A DNA stretch of 64,000 bases, taken from assembly GCA_011774835.1 (NCBI GenBank), contig JAACAK010000120.1, forward strand, positions 47,046 to 111,045, in the 5' to 3' direction. The position numbers and the translations under genes were made by a program. Shown here in pieces: positions 24,210-32,784 of this stretch (position 1 is its first letter; every line of letters starts with the position of its first letter). The stretch is from Candidatus Kutchimonas denitrificans (GTDB taxonomy: Bacteria > Gemmatimonadota > Gemmatimonadetes > Palauibacterales > KS3-K002). The notes beneath the pieces are model-generated. The model searched no databases and was not told the origin of the DNA. It worked only from the letters and a program-made list of their open reading frames with translations.

Positions 24210-26045
24210 CTAAGCGGTGCTCGCCGCCAGCACCGCATCGACCTTCGTCACGGCCTTCGATTTCAGCGCCTCGCACTCCTCGATCAACGCGCTCAGCGAG
24301 CGGCTCATCTCGGCGTTGAAGTCCTCGTCCCCGATGTGGCGCAGGTTGATGCGGACGTTGTAGGCCGCCGCGTGGGCACCGGCGGCCGCCATGTGAGCGC
24401 CGGTCCCAACGTCACTCACCATCTCCGGGTCGGCCAACTCCGCCATCTCGACACACAGGGCCAGGGCGTCGCGGCAATCGCGGACCGTCTTCAGCGGCAC
24501 ACGGGTGGCGGCCTTGTATCCCTCCTGCATCGCCTCTTGCCGCGCCTGGCGTTCTTCCTCCGTATCTCGCGGCATGCGCATGGCGTCGATCACCTGGTCG
24601 AAAGCGCTCGTATCGTCATCGACGCCCACCACCAACGCGTCCTTCACCTGTTGTGCTCGTTCGGCGATCGAACATAGCTCCTCGTACTGAGCGTCGAACT
24701 CGCCTTTCCCCACCGACAGGTTGGCGACCATCCCGGCCAGAGCACCGCCCAGGGCCCCGGCGAGGGCCGCTACCGAACCGCCACCCGGGGCCGGCGTGTC
24801 GCGCGAGACCTCGTCGACGAAGTCGTACGTCGATCGGTTGACCAGCGGGCCGTCGACACGAGGCATCGCCAGGACCTTCTCTTCCGGATCGAAGGGCGCC
24901 ACATCGCGCAGCCCCATCGACTGGATGGCGGTCTCCATCAGGTCGGGGACCGGAAGTCCGGTGGACTTGCGCATGCGCCTCAGGTAGAAGACCGCCGCTT
25001 CCCGCATCGCGGCGTACGGGATGACCCCCACGATCTCGGAACCGGTGATCACGATGCCCCGTTTTGCAGCCTCGCTACGTGCCGCCTCGAGGACCTGGTG
25101 AGGGGCCGCGACCTTGTAATCCGTGAGGTTCATGCTGATCTGGGCCCGCTTGTAGTCCTCGATCACCCAGCCGATCCCCTTCACATGGGTGAACAGCCCA
25201 TCGATGAAGACGGGACCGGATGGATTCTCCGGATCGATCCCCAGATCCTCGTATCGCTTGCCCAGGTCGCCGCCGTGCGCCTCGCGGTAGTGGCGTTCGA
25301 GCTCCTCGAAGGAGCCGCCCACGAAATCACACGGGCCGCACGGGTACGTTCCGTCCTCGGGGAAGCGGACCACCTCGCCCTTGTAGTAGAAGGGCTCCGT
25401 GTTGCCGACCCGCTTCCAGCGGCCGCGCTCGCGCAGCACGTACGCGATCTCGTTCGCGTAGCGTCGATCCATCGTGTTCAGGTCGATGTTGTACGCGATC
25501 AGGAATTCCCGGGCGCCCACGGCGGTGGCACCGGCGGTCGGGTTCATCCGGGCGGGTCCGAAATCCGGCTTCCATTCCGGGTCGCCGAGCTTCTCCTCCA
25601 GCCCCTCGTACTCGCCGGCCCTCACGCGGGCCAGGTTGCGCCGCTCGGGCCGGCTGGCGGCGGCCTCGTACAGGTAAACCGGAATCTCCAGCTCCTCCCC
25701 GATCCGTGCGCCCACGCGGCGGGCGATCTCCACACAATCCTCCATGGAAACGCCGGCAACAGGTACGAACGGACAGACGTCGGTGGCACCGAACCGCGGG
25801 TGCGCCCCCTGATGTTCCCTCATGTCGATCACCTCTGCCGCGCGCTCTACGGCGCGGAACGCCGCCTCTTCAACCGCTTCGGGCGAGCCGACGAAAGTGA
25901 CCACCGTGCGATTGGTATCGCGACCGGGATCCACATCGAGAAGCCGGACACCGGAAACGGCCTCGATGGCATCGGTGATCCTCTGGATCACGGCGTCGTT
26001 TCGACCTTCCGAGAAGTTCGGAACACACTCTACGATCTTTTCCAT
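24210..26045 (-). CDS. ftcD: bifunctional formiminotransferase-cyclodeaminase with inserted zinc finger
   Basis: 611 aa, about 70 longer than the human enzyme. It transfers the formimino group of formiminoglutamate to tetrahydrofolate and then deaminates it (histidine/folate metabolism). The N-terminal CVPNFSEGRN, the catalytic His82 in GAHPRFGATDVCPF, and VKGIGW are formiminotransferase hallmarks; the cyclodeaminase domain starts near 410 with APGGGSVAALAGALGGALAGMV. The extra residues are an insertion (about 210-288) before VKGIGW, containing Cys236-x2-Cys239-x12-His252-x4-His257, a C2H2-type pattern. The ATG at 26045 has only a weak site. It follows the hybrid kinase gene after 35 nt. Confidence 0.93.
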   Translation of the reverse strand: MEKIVECVPNFSEGRNDAVIQRITDAIEAVSGVRLLDVDPGRDTNRTVVTFVGSPEAVEEAAFRAVERAAEVIDMREHQGAHPRFGATDVCPFVPVAGVSMEDCVEIARRVGARIGEELEIPVYLYEAAASRPERRNLARVRAGEYEGLEEKLGDPEWKPDFGPARMNPTAGATAVGAREFLIAYNIDLNTMDRRYANEIAYVLRERGRWKRVGNTEPFYYKGEVVRFPEDGTYPCGPCDFVGGSFEELERHYREAHGGDLGKRYEDLGIDPENPSGPVFIDGLFTHVKGIGWVIEDYKRAQISMNLTDYKVAAPHQVLEAARSEAAKRGIVITGSEIVGVIPYAAMREAAVFYLRRMRKSTGLPVPDLMETAIQSMGLRDVAPFDPEEKVLAMPRVDGPLVNRSTYDFVDEVSRDTPAPGGGSVAALAGALGGALAGMVANLSVGKGEFDAQYEELCSIAERAQQVKDALVVGVDDDTSAFDQVIDAMRMPRDTEEERQARQEAMQEGYKAATRVPLKTVRDCRDALALCVEMAELADPEMVSDVGTGAHMAAAGAHAAAYNVRINLRHIGDEDFNAEMSRSLSALIEECEALKSKAVTKVDAVLAASTA

Positions 26046-26080
26046 CTCTATATCCGTTGGATCACTAACAGGAATCGCGA

Positions 26081-28456
26081 TCAGGAGCCCAGCAGTCGCT
26101 CGATTTCCCGCAGGACCACCGCCGTCGCCAGCGGCTTCGAAACGAACTGAGCTCGCAGCGACGCGATGGTGTCCTTCTCCGCCTGCGCCGCGTGGCCCGT
26201 CACCACGATGGCCGGAACATCCGCCAGGTTGGGGTCGTTGCGGAACTGGCGCAATAGGGCCAGGCCGTCCATGCCAGGCAACTGGAGATCGGTCAGAACC
26301 AGATCGGGCGTCCGCTCGCGGGCCAGCCTCAGCGCGCTCGCGCCGCTGGCGGTCTCGAGGCAAGCATAGCCCGCTCTGCGCAGCCCCCGCGCCAATCCCA
26401 GTCTCACCGCGGGGTCGTCCTCGATCAACAGCACCAGCGATCGGCGCGGCGCCGACGCGAGCCGGTTCGCCTCCACCAGCAATCGGTCGGTATCGCCGGC
26501 CAGCCAACCGTCGGCGCCGTACGCCACCGCCTGAGCCGGGTCGCCCCCCGGTCCGAACAAAAGCGCCGGAATGTCGACGCTGCGGGGCGAGGCGCGAAGC
26601 TGCTGGAGGAACTCGAGCCCGTGCATGTCCTCCAGCTCGACCGCGACCACCAGCAGGTCGACGGCGCCATCTGTGACCCGTCTCATCGCGTCGGTACCGG
26701 CCGAGGTGACGGCCACCTTCCAACCGCTGCTATCGAACTGGGACCGCAGCAACCGCTGCAGATCCGCATCGCCCAACACGAGAAGAACCGATCGCGGACC
26801 CGAAACCTCGCGGGGCGCGGCCCGCTCCTTCGGTCCCTCGTGCGCCAGCCGCAAGCGAAGGAAGAATCGCGATCCTTTGCCTTCCTCGCTCTCCGCCCAC
26901 AAGTCACCGCCGAAACCCTCGGCTATCGTCCGACTGATGGCCAGCCCCAATCCCGCACCGCCGTACTTTCGCGTCGCGGTCCGTTCCAACTGACGGAACT
27001 TGTCGAAGATCTCATCGAGATTGTCCGCCGGTATTCCGGGTCCCTCGTCGGATATCTCGAGTACGGCCTGATCAGCCTGCTTCCACCAGCGCAGGCCGAC
27101 ATGGCCGCCCTCGGGCGAAAACTTTGTGGCGTTGGATAGCAAGTTGATGATGACCTGCTGCAACCGATCGGCATCCGCCTGGACCATGAGCCCCGCATCG
27201 GATTCGTCGTGGGCGAAAGATACGCCGCGCTCCTGAGCGAAGCCGGCGACCGAATCCACCGCCCGCGCCACCGCGTCGTCCAGCGGCACCGGCGCCAGCT
27301 TCGTCACCACGCGACCGCTCTCGATCCGAGACAGGTTGAGCAGGTCGTCCACCAACCGGATCAACCGGTCCAGGTTCCGCAGTGCGATCTCGAGCAGTTC
27401 GCGAACTTCCGCGGACAGCTCGCCGGCGGCGCCTCTCACCAGCAAGTTGAGCGAAGTCTTCACGGAGGTGAGCGGCGTTCGCAGCTCGTGGCTGACCAGA
27501 GAAACGAACTCGCTCTTGGCCGCCTCCGCCTCCGCCTCTTTCGTCACGTCCCGGTACAGCACCAGGTGCCCCAGCGGTTCGTCGGCGTTACCCCGCACGG
27601 TCGTCACCGTCCGCTGGCAGACCAGTCGTCGTGGGAATTCGAACTCGACCCGATCGTTGAGCGGTGCACCGCCGGACAGAGCGCGGTTCTGCGCGTCGAG
27701 CGCCGAGGGGCTCGAGAGCGAACGCGACAGAACCGCGTTGATCTCCTCTATCGGCCTCCCCACCACCACCTCGCGCGGCAGGCCCAGCAGTTCCGCCATG
27801 GCGTTGTTGGCGTGGGCCACCCGATCGGCCGCGACCATCATGATCGCCGCGTCGCTGGCGTCGACCAGCGCCTCCAGCCGGCTGCGCTCCGACTCGACCT
27901 CTTCGTGCTCCGCCGCCAGCGCCTCCTGCTGCTCACGAATCGTCGCGAGCAGCTTGGAGTAGTGGAGCGACGTGGCGATCTGCCGTCCCAGCAGCACCGC
28001 CAGTTCGAGATCCTCCTCCTCGTACCGCTCCGAGTCCTGAGCGCCGAAGTTGAGCGTGCCGATGACCTGCCCATCCACCTGGATCGGCACGATCAAAGCC
28101 GACACGTTCTCCTCTCGTCCCGTGCGGATACCATCAGTGCCGGCAAACGTATCCAGCCGGATCGCTTCGCCTGTCCGTATCGCCTGGCCCGTCAATCCAC
28201 GGTCGACCGGAAAGACCCCCTCCTCCCGAACGAATCCGCCCTGCGCCTCGTCGAACAGCGTGTGCAGGTAGTAGCTGGCTCGGTCAGCGGAGACCAGCAC
28301 CACACTCGCCCGCCGGAACTCGAGCACCCGGCGAAGCTTCTCGATCGCGGTACGGAAGATCTCGTCCAGGTCGTAGGTGCTGTTGATCAGCGAGGCCAGC
28401 TCGCCGACGACCTCCAGACGCGCCGCCTGTAAACCGGTGTCGGACTCCGAGCTCAT
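26081..28456 (-). CDS. hybrid sensor histidine kinase (GAF-PAS-HK-REC-REC)
   Basis: 791 aa, cytoplasmic. A GAF domain (about 20-170) is followed by a coiled coil, a PAS domain (about 192-305), HisKA with phospho-His323 in SHELRTPLT, and an HATPase with NLLSNATKF, DEGPGIP and GAGLGLAIS boxes. The first receiver (about 540-660) is degenerate: the phospho-acceptor position in LLVVAVELEDMHG is not Asp. The second receiver (about 668-791) is intact, with TDLQLPGMDG and a Lys in VSKPL. The start overlaps the stop of the HPt gene (ATGA). Together with the HPt and receiver genes it forms a phosphorelay set. Confidence 0.93.
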   Translation of the reverse strand: MSSESDTGLQAARLEVVGELASLINSTYDLDEIFRTAIEKLRRVLEFRRASVVLVSADRASYYLHTLFDEAQGGFVREEGVFPVDRGLTGQAIRTGEAIRLDTFAGTDGIRTGREENVSALIVPIQVDGQVIGTLNFGAQDSERYEEEDLELAVLLGRQIATSLHYSKLLATIREQQEALAAEHEEVESERSRLEALVDASDAAIMMVAADRVAHANNAMAELLGLPREVVVGRPIEEINAVLSRSLSSPSALDAQNRALSGGAPLNDRVEFEFPRRLVCQRTVTTVRGNADEPLGHLVLYRDVTKEAEAEAAKSEFVSLVSHELRTPLTSVKTSLNLLVRGAAGELSAEVRELLEIALRNLDRLIRLVDDLLNLSRIESGRVVTKLAPVPLDDAVARAVDSVAGFAQERGVSFAHDESDAGLMVQADADRLQQVIINLLSNATKFSPEGGHVGLRWWKQADQAVLEISDEGPGIPADNLDEIFDKFRQLERTATRKYGGAGLGLAISRTIAEGFGGDLWAESEEGKGSRFFLRLRLAHEGPKERAAPREVSGPRSVLLVLGDADLQRLLRSQFDSSGWKVAVTSAGTDAMRRVTDGAVDLLVVAVELEDMHGLEFLQQLRASPRSVDIPALLFGPGGDPAQAVAYGADGWLAGDTDRLLVEANRLASAPRRSLVLLIEDDPAVRLGLARGLRRAGYACLETASGASALRLARERTPDLVLTDLQLPGMDGLALLRQFRNDPNLADVPAIVVTGHAAQAEKDTIASLRAQFVSKPLATAVVLREIERLLGS

Positions 28457-28815
28457 CCGGACCCCTCGCCCTCCATGCGTTCCACGTAACCCTCAATTGC
28501 CGCCGCCAGTCGTTCCAGCTCTTCGACGGCTTGCTCGATCTCCCCCCGGTCCAACGTGCCCTTCTCCTCCCAACGCAGGCCCAGGTCCGCCAGCACGGTC
28601 GCGGGAGTGACCAGCTCGTCGGCATCGAAAGACGCCGCCGTCCCCTTCAGCGTGTGGGCAGTGCGGTAGAACAGGTCCGCCGCCGTTTCGTCCCACCCTT
28701 TGATCAATTGGGTCAGCGCCGAGCGCAGAGCCTCCAGGCGGACCGGCAACCCCTCCCGAAACTCGCGGTAGACCTCCGCCAGCAATTCCTCCACGTCCCG
28801 CGGCTCGTCCGGCAT
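28453..28815 (-). CDS. HPt phosphotransfer protein
   Basis: 120 aa single HPt domain with the conserved AHTLKGTAASF motif (phospho-His54), expected to shuttle phosphate between the hybrid kinase and a receiver. The ATG at 28815 is preferred over one four codons upstream because it has GGAGGAAG directly before it. It lies between the stand-alone receiver gene (13 nt away) and the hybrid kinase gene (ATGA overlap). Confidence 0.93.
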   Translation of the reverse strand: MPDEPRDVEELLAEVYREFREGLPVRLEALRSALTQLIKGWDETAADLFYRTAHTLKGTAASFDADELVTPATVLADLGLRWEEKGTLDRGEIEQAVEELERLAAAIEGYVERMEGEGSG

Positions 28816-28828
28816 CGCTTCCTCCATC

Positions 28829-29209
28829 TCACGGACCCCTTCCGCAGAGGGTTCGGAGCTGGTCCGCCAGCTCTTCCGGCTCGAACGGCTTGATCACCAC
28901 GCCACGGGCGCCGCAAGCCTCGACCCTGGCCTCGTCCAGCTCTTTGCGCGCGGTGAGGAAGACCACGGGAATGTCCGCCGTCGCCGGATCGTCTTTCAGC
29001 CGCTGGCATACCTCGTACCCGTCCATGTCGGGCATCATGATGTCGACCACGGCGATGTCGGGGTTCACGCGGCGAACCATCTCGATCCCCTCGGCGCCGG
29101 CGGCGGCGGCGGACACCTGCCAGCCGGCGGTGAACTCGAGTGTCAGCTTGAGCAGCTTCCGGAGATCGGGGTCGTCGTCAATCAGGACGACCTGGAAGGA
29201 ATCATCCAT
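28829..29209 (-). CDS. single-domain response regulator
   Basis: 126 aa receiver domain without an output domain. The acidic pocket is LIDDDPD, the phospho-acceptor is Asp56 in VVDIMMPDMDG, Thr in FLTARK, and the conserved Lys in VIKPFEP. It is the first gene of the receiver-HPt-hybrid kinase operon and is divergent from the NtrC-type regulator. It could be the terminal receiver of the relay or a phosphate sink. Confidence 0.93.
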   Translation of the reverse strand: MDDSFQVVLIDDDPDLRKLLKLTLEFTAGWQVSAAAAGAEGIEMVRRVNPDIAVVDIMMPDMDGYEVCQRLKDDPATADIPVVFLTARKELDEARVEACGARGVVIKPFEPEELADQLRTLCGRGP

Positions 29210-29294
29210 GTGGAGCTAACGTCTCGCTGGGGCGGGGTCGGCGCCGGAAAGCCCGGGCTTGTTACTTCAGCAACTGCCGATAAATATTGCAGCG

Positions 29295-30677
29295 ATGATA
29301 CCGAAAGTCTACATCCTCGACGACGACATCACCTACGCGAAGCTGCTGGCCGCCAACCTCGGCAAGTCGGGCCGCTTCCGGAACGAGATCTTCGACAGCT
29401 ATCAAGCGCTGTCGAACCGGCGCGCCGAGGAGCCGCCCGATGCCATCATCACCGATCTCGTGATGCCGGGCCTCAGCGGCATCGAGGTCACGCGACGGCT
29501 GCGACAGTCCGATCCCCACCTTCCGATCTTCGTCCTCACCGCACACGCCGACCTGGAAAGCGCCATCGAAGCCCTCAAGGCCGGCGCCAACGAGTACCTC
29601 ACCAAGCCCGTCAACATGGACGAGCTGACCACCCTCCTGAACCGCGCACTGGAAGAGCGGCCGCTCCGCGAAGAGGCGGCGACGATCCAGAAGGTCCGCC
29701 AGGAGGAGTTCTCGTTGCGCGCCATATTGGGCGAGCATCCGCGGATCGAGGAGATCCGTCAGTTCGTGCGGCGCATCGCCGAGATCCCCCGCCCCACCGT
29801 CCTGCTCCTCGGTGCGAGCGGCACGGGGAAGAACCTGGTGGCGCGAACGATCCACTACTCCAGCCCGCACTCCGACGGCCGCTTCGTCGAGATCAACTGC
29901 TCCGCCCTGCCCTCGAACCTGCTGGAAGCCGAGCTGTTCGGATACCAGAAGGGCGCTTTCACCGACGCGCGCGAGTCGAAGCGCGGCCTGATCGAAGTCG
30001 CCGACGCCGGCACGCTCTTCCTCGATGAGATCGGCGACCTATCCCTGGAGCTTCAGGCCAAGCTGCTGAACTTTCTCGAGTCGCGCCGCTTCCGTCGACT
30101 CGGCGGCACGGAGGAGATCGAGGTCAGCCAACGGGTCATCACCGCCACCAATCGTGACCTCGAAGCCCTCGTTCGCAGCGGCGAATTCAGAACCGACCTC
30201 TACTACCGTATCAGCGTCGCCACCCACGAGCTGCCGCCGCTGCGCGAGGTGAAGAGCGATATTCCCCTGCTGGCCGATCATTTCCGTGAGGTCTTCAACG
30301 CCGAGTTCCGAAAGCAGGTGGAAAGTCTCGACGACGACACCCTCGAGACCCTCAAAGCCTGGGACTGGCCCGGCAACGTGAGGGAACTGCGCAACGTCAT
30401 CGAGCGCGCCATGATCTTCGCCGATGGCCCCACCCTGAAGCCGTCCGACCTGCCGGAGCTCGGCTCCCTCGAGGTCACCGCCGCGGGCGACACCGGTGAG
30501 GCCGACTCTTTTCGCCTGCCCCGAGGCCTCACTCTCGCCGACGCGCAACGAGAGTACATCCGCAGAACACTGCAGGATTGCGACGGCAGCATCCAGCGCG
30601 CCGCTGAGACACTGGGGATCTCACGCAAGAACCTGTGGGAGAAGCGCAAGAAGTACGGTCTGTTGCAAGAGGATTGA
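29295..30677 (+). CDS. NtrC-family sigma-54 response regulator
   Basis: 460 aa. The receiver has Asp54 in TDLVMPGLSG and Lys104 in TKPVN. The AAA+ domain has Walker A GASGTGKN (about 173-180), the loop GAFTDA (220-225), and Walker B TLFLDEIGD. The C-terminal Fis-type HTH is GSIQRAAETLGISRKNLW. The sigma-54 contact loop is GAFTDA rather than GAFTGA, a natural variant. Start ATG at 29295; a longer frame from a non-ATG start lacks the receiver pattern. It probably pairs with the 6-TM kinase at 31294, and sigma-54-type sites precede pilin genes in this window. Confidence 0.93.
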   Translation: MIPKVYILDDDITYAKLLAANLGKSGRFRNEIFDSYQALSNRRAEEPPDAIITDLVMPGLSGIEVTRRLRQSDPHLPIFVLTAHADLESAIEALKAGANEYLTKPVNMDELTTLLNRALEERPLREEAATIQKVRQEEFSLRAILGEHPRIEEIRQFVRRIAEIPRPTVLLLGASGTGKNLVARTIHYSSPHSDGRFVEINCSALPSNLLEAELFGYQKGAFTDARESKRGLIEVADAGTLFLDEIGDLSLELQAKLLNFLESRRFRRLGGTEEIEVSQRVITATNRDLEALVRSGEFRTDLYYRISVATHELPPLREVKSDIPLLADHFREVFNAEFRKQVESLDDDTLETLKAWDWPGNVRELRNVIERAMIFADGPTLKPSDLPELGSLEVTAAGDTGEADSFRLPRGLTLADAQREYIRRTLQDCDGSIQRAAETLGISRKNLWEKRKKYGLLQED

Positions 30678-31005
30678 GCCCTACCAGGAGTCCCGCCACA
30701 GTGGCGTCGTGGCCAGCCGGGCTCCCGGTCGGGAGACCGTCCCAGATCCAACCCGACGCGCTCCTGCCCCAAATCCGTCATCGAGTCAGCCGAACGGTCG
30801 CCGGTCGGTGAGCTATCGTTACCAGCGGCGTTACTCCAGGGTAACATCCGCCGGTGACCCCGGCCCGGCGGCCTCCGAGCTCGATGTCATAACTATCTAT
30901 ATAACAACAGCTTCGGACCGACCAGTCGGCTCGCGTTATCCGGCATGCCGTCTGCTCTGCCATCTTTCCGGCTTTCACCCCCGCCCGGCAAGACAGGAGA
31001 ACTCC
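30678..31005. other. 328-bp intergenic region with GTTAC repeats
   Basis: No gene. Two direct copies of CGTTAC (30817 and 30829) are followed by an inverted GGTAAC (30840-30845), a possible regulator-binding cluster. An A/T-rich stretch near 30887-30908 contains a TATAAC that could be a -10 box, without a matching -35. Confidence 0.5.
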
Positions 31006-31206
31006 ATGTTGCTCAGGTGCCCCCACTGCCGTCGCTCTGGAGAACACGTCCGCAGCGACTTTTTCGGCGACTGGGTCGTCTGCTCGGTCTGCGAGCTGCC
31101 GTTCGCGTGGCGCGAAGCCAGCGCCGAGGGAAACGGGAATAGCACGGCCGGCAACCATCACCAAGCTCATCGTGCGAAAAACGCCCCAACCCCGGACGAG
31201 AGGTAG
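31006..31206 (+). CDS. small zinc-ribbon protein
   Basis: 66 aa. The first half has Cys5-x2-Cys8 and Cys26-x2-Cys29 around a GDWVVCSVC knuckle, a zinc-ribbon pattern. The second half is polar (Asn, His, Ala) and probably disordered. The ATG is fixed by AGGAGAACTCC directly upstream. It lies 87 nt before the 6-TM kinase on the same strand. Function unknown. Confidence 0.7.
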   Translation: MLLRCPHCRRSGEHVRSDFFGDWVVCSVCELPFAWREASAEGNGNSTAGNHHQAHRAKNAPTPDER

Positions 31207-31293
31207 CCGCGCCGTGGCCCGTATCGACGCCCCCGACGCGTTTCGCGGTGCCCGCTGAATCCAACGACCGCGTCTTCGAACCGGCGGGCGACG

Positions 31294-32673
31294 ATGAACA
31301 CGACAATTCACCACGATAGCGAGTGGTCGCTGGCCTCGCGCGATCCGGCGTTCGGGGCCGGTTCGATGCTCGAGGGCGCCGCGCGCATCTTCGACGCCGC
31401 CGTCCGTCATTACCGCTGGTTGCTCTTCACCCTTCCTTTCTATGCCCTGGCCGCCGCCGGTACAGCCGCCTGGCCACTCGCGTTCAGCCTCGCTGCCGCC
31501 GCCTTCGCCTACAATACCACGCTCGCCATTGCCGAGCGGCATTGGCCCGACTGGGTGTCGAGCCGCACGCTGTACCTGCGCTGCATCGAGATCGGACTGG
31601 TATGCATCGGACTCTCCCTCACCTACCTGTGGTCGGAGGGCCTGGAGAACCAGTTCTACTACGACGCCTTTTACGGCGTCTTCGTCGTGCTCGCTTCGCT
31701 CGGAACCGGCCGTCGCGGCGTTTTCATCTCGGCCGCCCTCGCCACTCTGGCCGTCGCTGTCGGACAGGCGATGCTGGCACCGGATCTCCCCCTCATTCTG
31801 ACTTCGGCCGGCGCTGCGTACTGGTTCGGCGTCTCGATCTACTCCGGCACCTTCGGCCTCTTCTTCCTCGCCATCGGACTCCTCACCCGGTTGGCCGCCG
31901 AGGGCCAGGGTCGCCGCGCCGAGGAGGCACGCGCCTCCCTCGAAGTCGGGGCCGCCGCCCTCCGCCAGACTTCGGATCGCCAGCGCATCGTCTCGATCAC
32001 CGCCCACCGCGAGCGCCTTGCCACCCTGGGTGAAATCACCGCTCGCGTCATCCACGGTCTCGGCGGCCCCTTGACCGGCATTACGACCCTGGTCGACGAC
32101 CTGATCGAGAGCGGCGTGAGCGGAGACCCCGAGACCCTCGAGCTCGTGCGCACCGAGGCCGAGCGCGCCGCCCTCATGGTCCGCGAGCTACTCGTCTTCG
32201 CGCGGCGCGAATCGGAGGATACGCTGGTCTCGGTCAACGAGCTGGCCGAACGTGCGATAGCGCTCTGGACGCTGGCCGACCGCTGCCAGAACGTCGACCT
32301 GGTCCGCGAGCTCTGCCCGCAACCCACCTTCATCGTCGGCGCCCAGAGCCAGCTGGAGCAGGCCATCCTCAACCTGCTCGACAACGCCCAGCATGCCGTC
32401 TCCGGGCGACCGGACGGCCGAATAGTCGTTCGCACCTCTCACGAAGGCGGCGCCGTCGTGCTCGAGGTCGAGGACAACGGCCCCGGGATACCCCGCGAGG
32501 CGCAAGAGCGGGTCTTCGAGCCGTTCTTCACCACCAAAGCTCCCGGCGTCGGTACCGGACTTGGACTGGCCATCGTCGAGAGCGTCGTCCGGGAATGCGG
32601 GGGCACGGTCGCCGTCCGCTCCCGGCCAGGCCGCGGCGCCACCTTCTCGCTGCGGCTGACCGAATCCGACTGA
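31294..32673 (+). CDS. 6-TM membrane sensor histidine kinase (PilS/NtrB-like)
   Basis: 459 aa. Five to six transmembrane helices span about residues 42-198, then a coiled linker. The HisKA-type box RVIHGLGGPLTGI has His254, and an HATPase domain follows with NLLDNAQHAV, DNGPGIP and GTGLGLAIV boxes. The membrane topology without a large periplasmic loop resembles PilS. No other kinase gene lies between it and the NtrC-type regulator upstream on the same strand, so the two are probably a pair (inference). It is followed by the ATP-grasp gene after 109 nt. Confidence 0.9.
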   Translation: MNTTIHHDSEWSLASRDPAFGAGSMLEGAARIFDAAVRHYRWLLFTLPFYALAAAGTAAWPLAFSLAAAAFAYNTTLAIAERHWPDWVSSRTLYLRCIEIGLVCIGLSLTYLWSEGLENQFYYDAFYGVFVVLASLGTGRRGVFISAALATLAVAVGQAMLAPDLPLILTSAGAAYWFGVSIYSGTFGLFFLAIGLLTRLAAEGQGRRAEEARASLEVGAAALRQTSDRQRIVSITAHRERLATLGEITARVIHGLGGPLTGITTLVDDLIESGVSGDPETLELVRTEAERAALMVRELLVFARRESEDTLVSVNELAERAIALWTLADRCQNVDLVRELCPQPTFIVGAQSQLEQAILNLLDNAQHAVSGRPDGRIVVRTSHEGGAVVLEVEDNGPGIPREAQERVFEPFFTTKAPGVGTGLGLAIVESVVRECGGTVAVRSRPGRGATFSLRLTESD

Positions 32674-32744
32674 CCCCGCTTCTCACCTGCCCAGAGTTGC
32701 AACCGAACGCCGCCCGATACATTCTGTAGGCGAGCGTCGTCTAC

Positions 32745-32784
32745 GGGGGGTGAGAGGACGGGAGAGGAGGGGAGAGGGGAGGAT
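32745..32784 (+). promoter_or_regulatory. purine-rich G tract with Shine-Dalgarno for the ATP-grasp gene
   Basis: A 40-nt A/G-only stretch (GGGGGG, GGG, GGGG, GGGG runs) abuts the ATG at 32783 and includes its ribosome-binding site. The G runs could form a quadruplex in the mRNA leader, but the first loop is long (9 nt). Confidence 0.4.

Noticed and set aside
22643..24319. 558-aa plus-strand ORF inside the permease
   Set aside because: Frame-shifted shadow of the MacB-like permease, Arg/Gly/Pro-rich.
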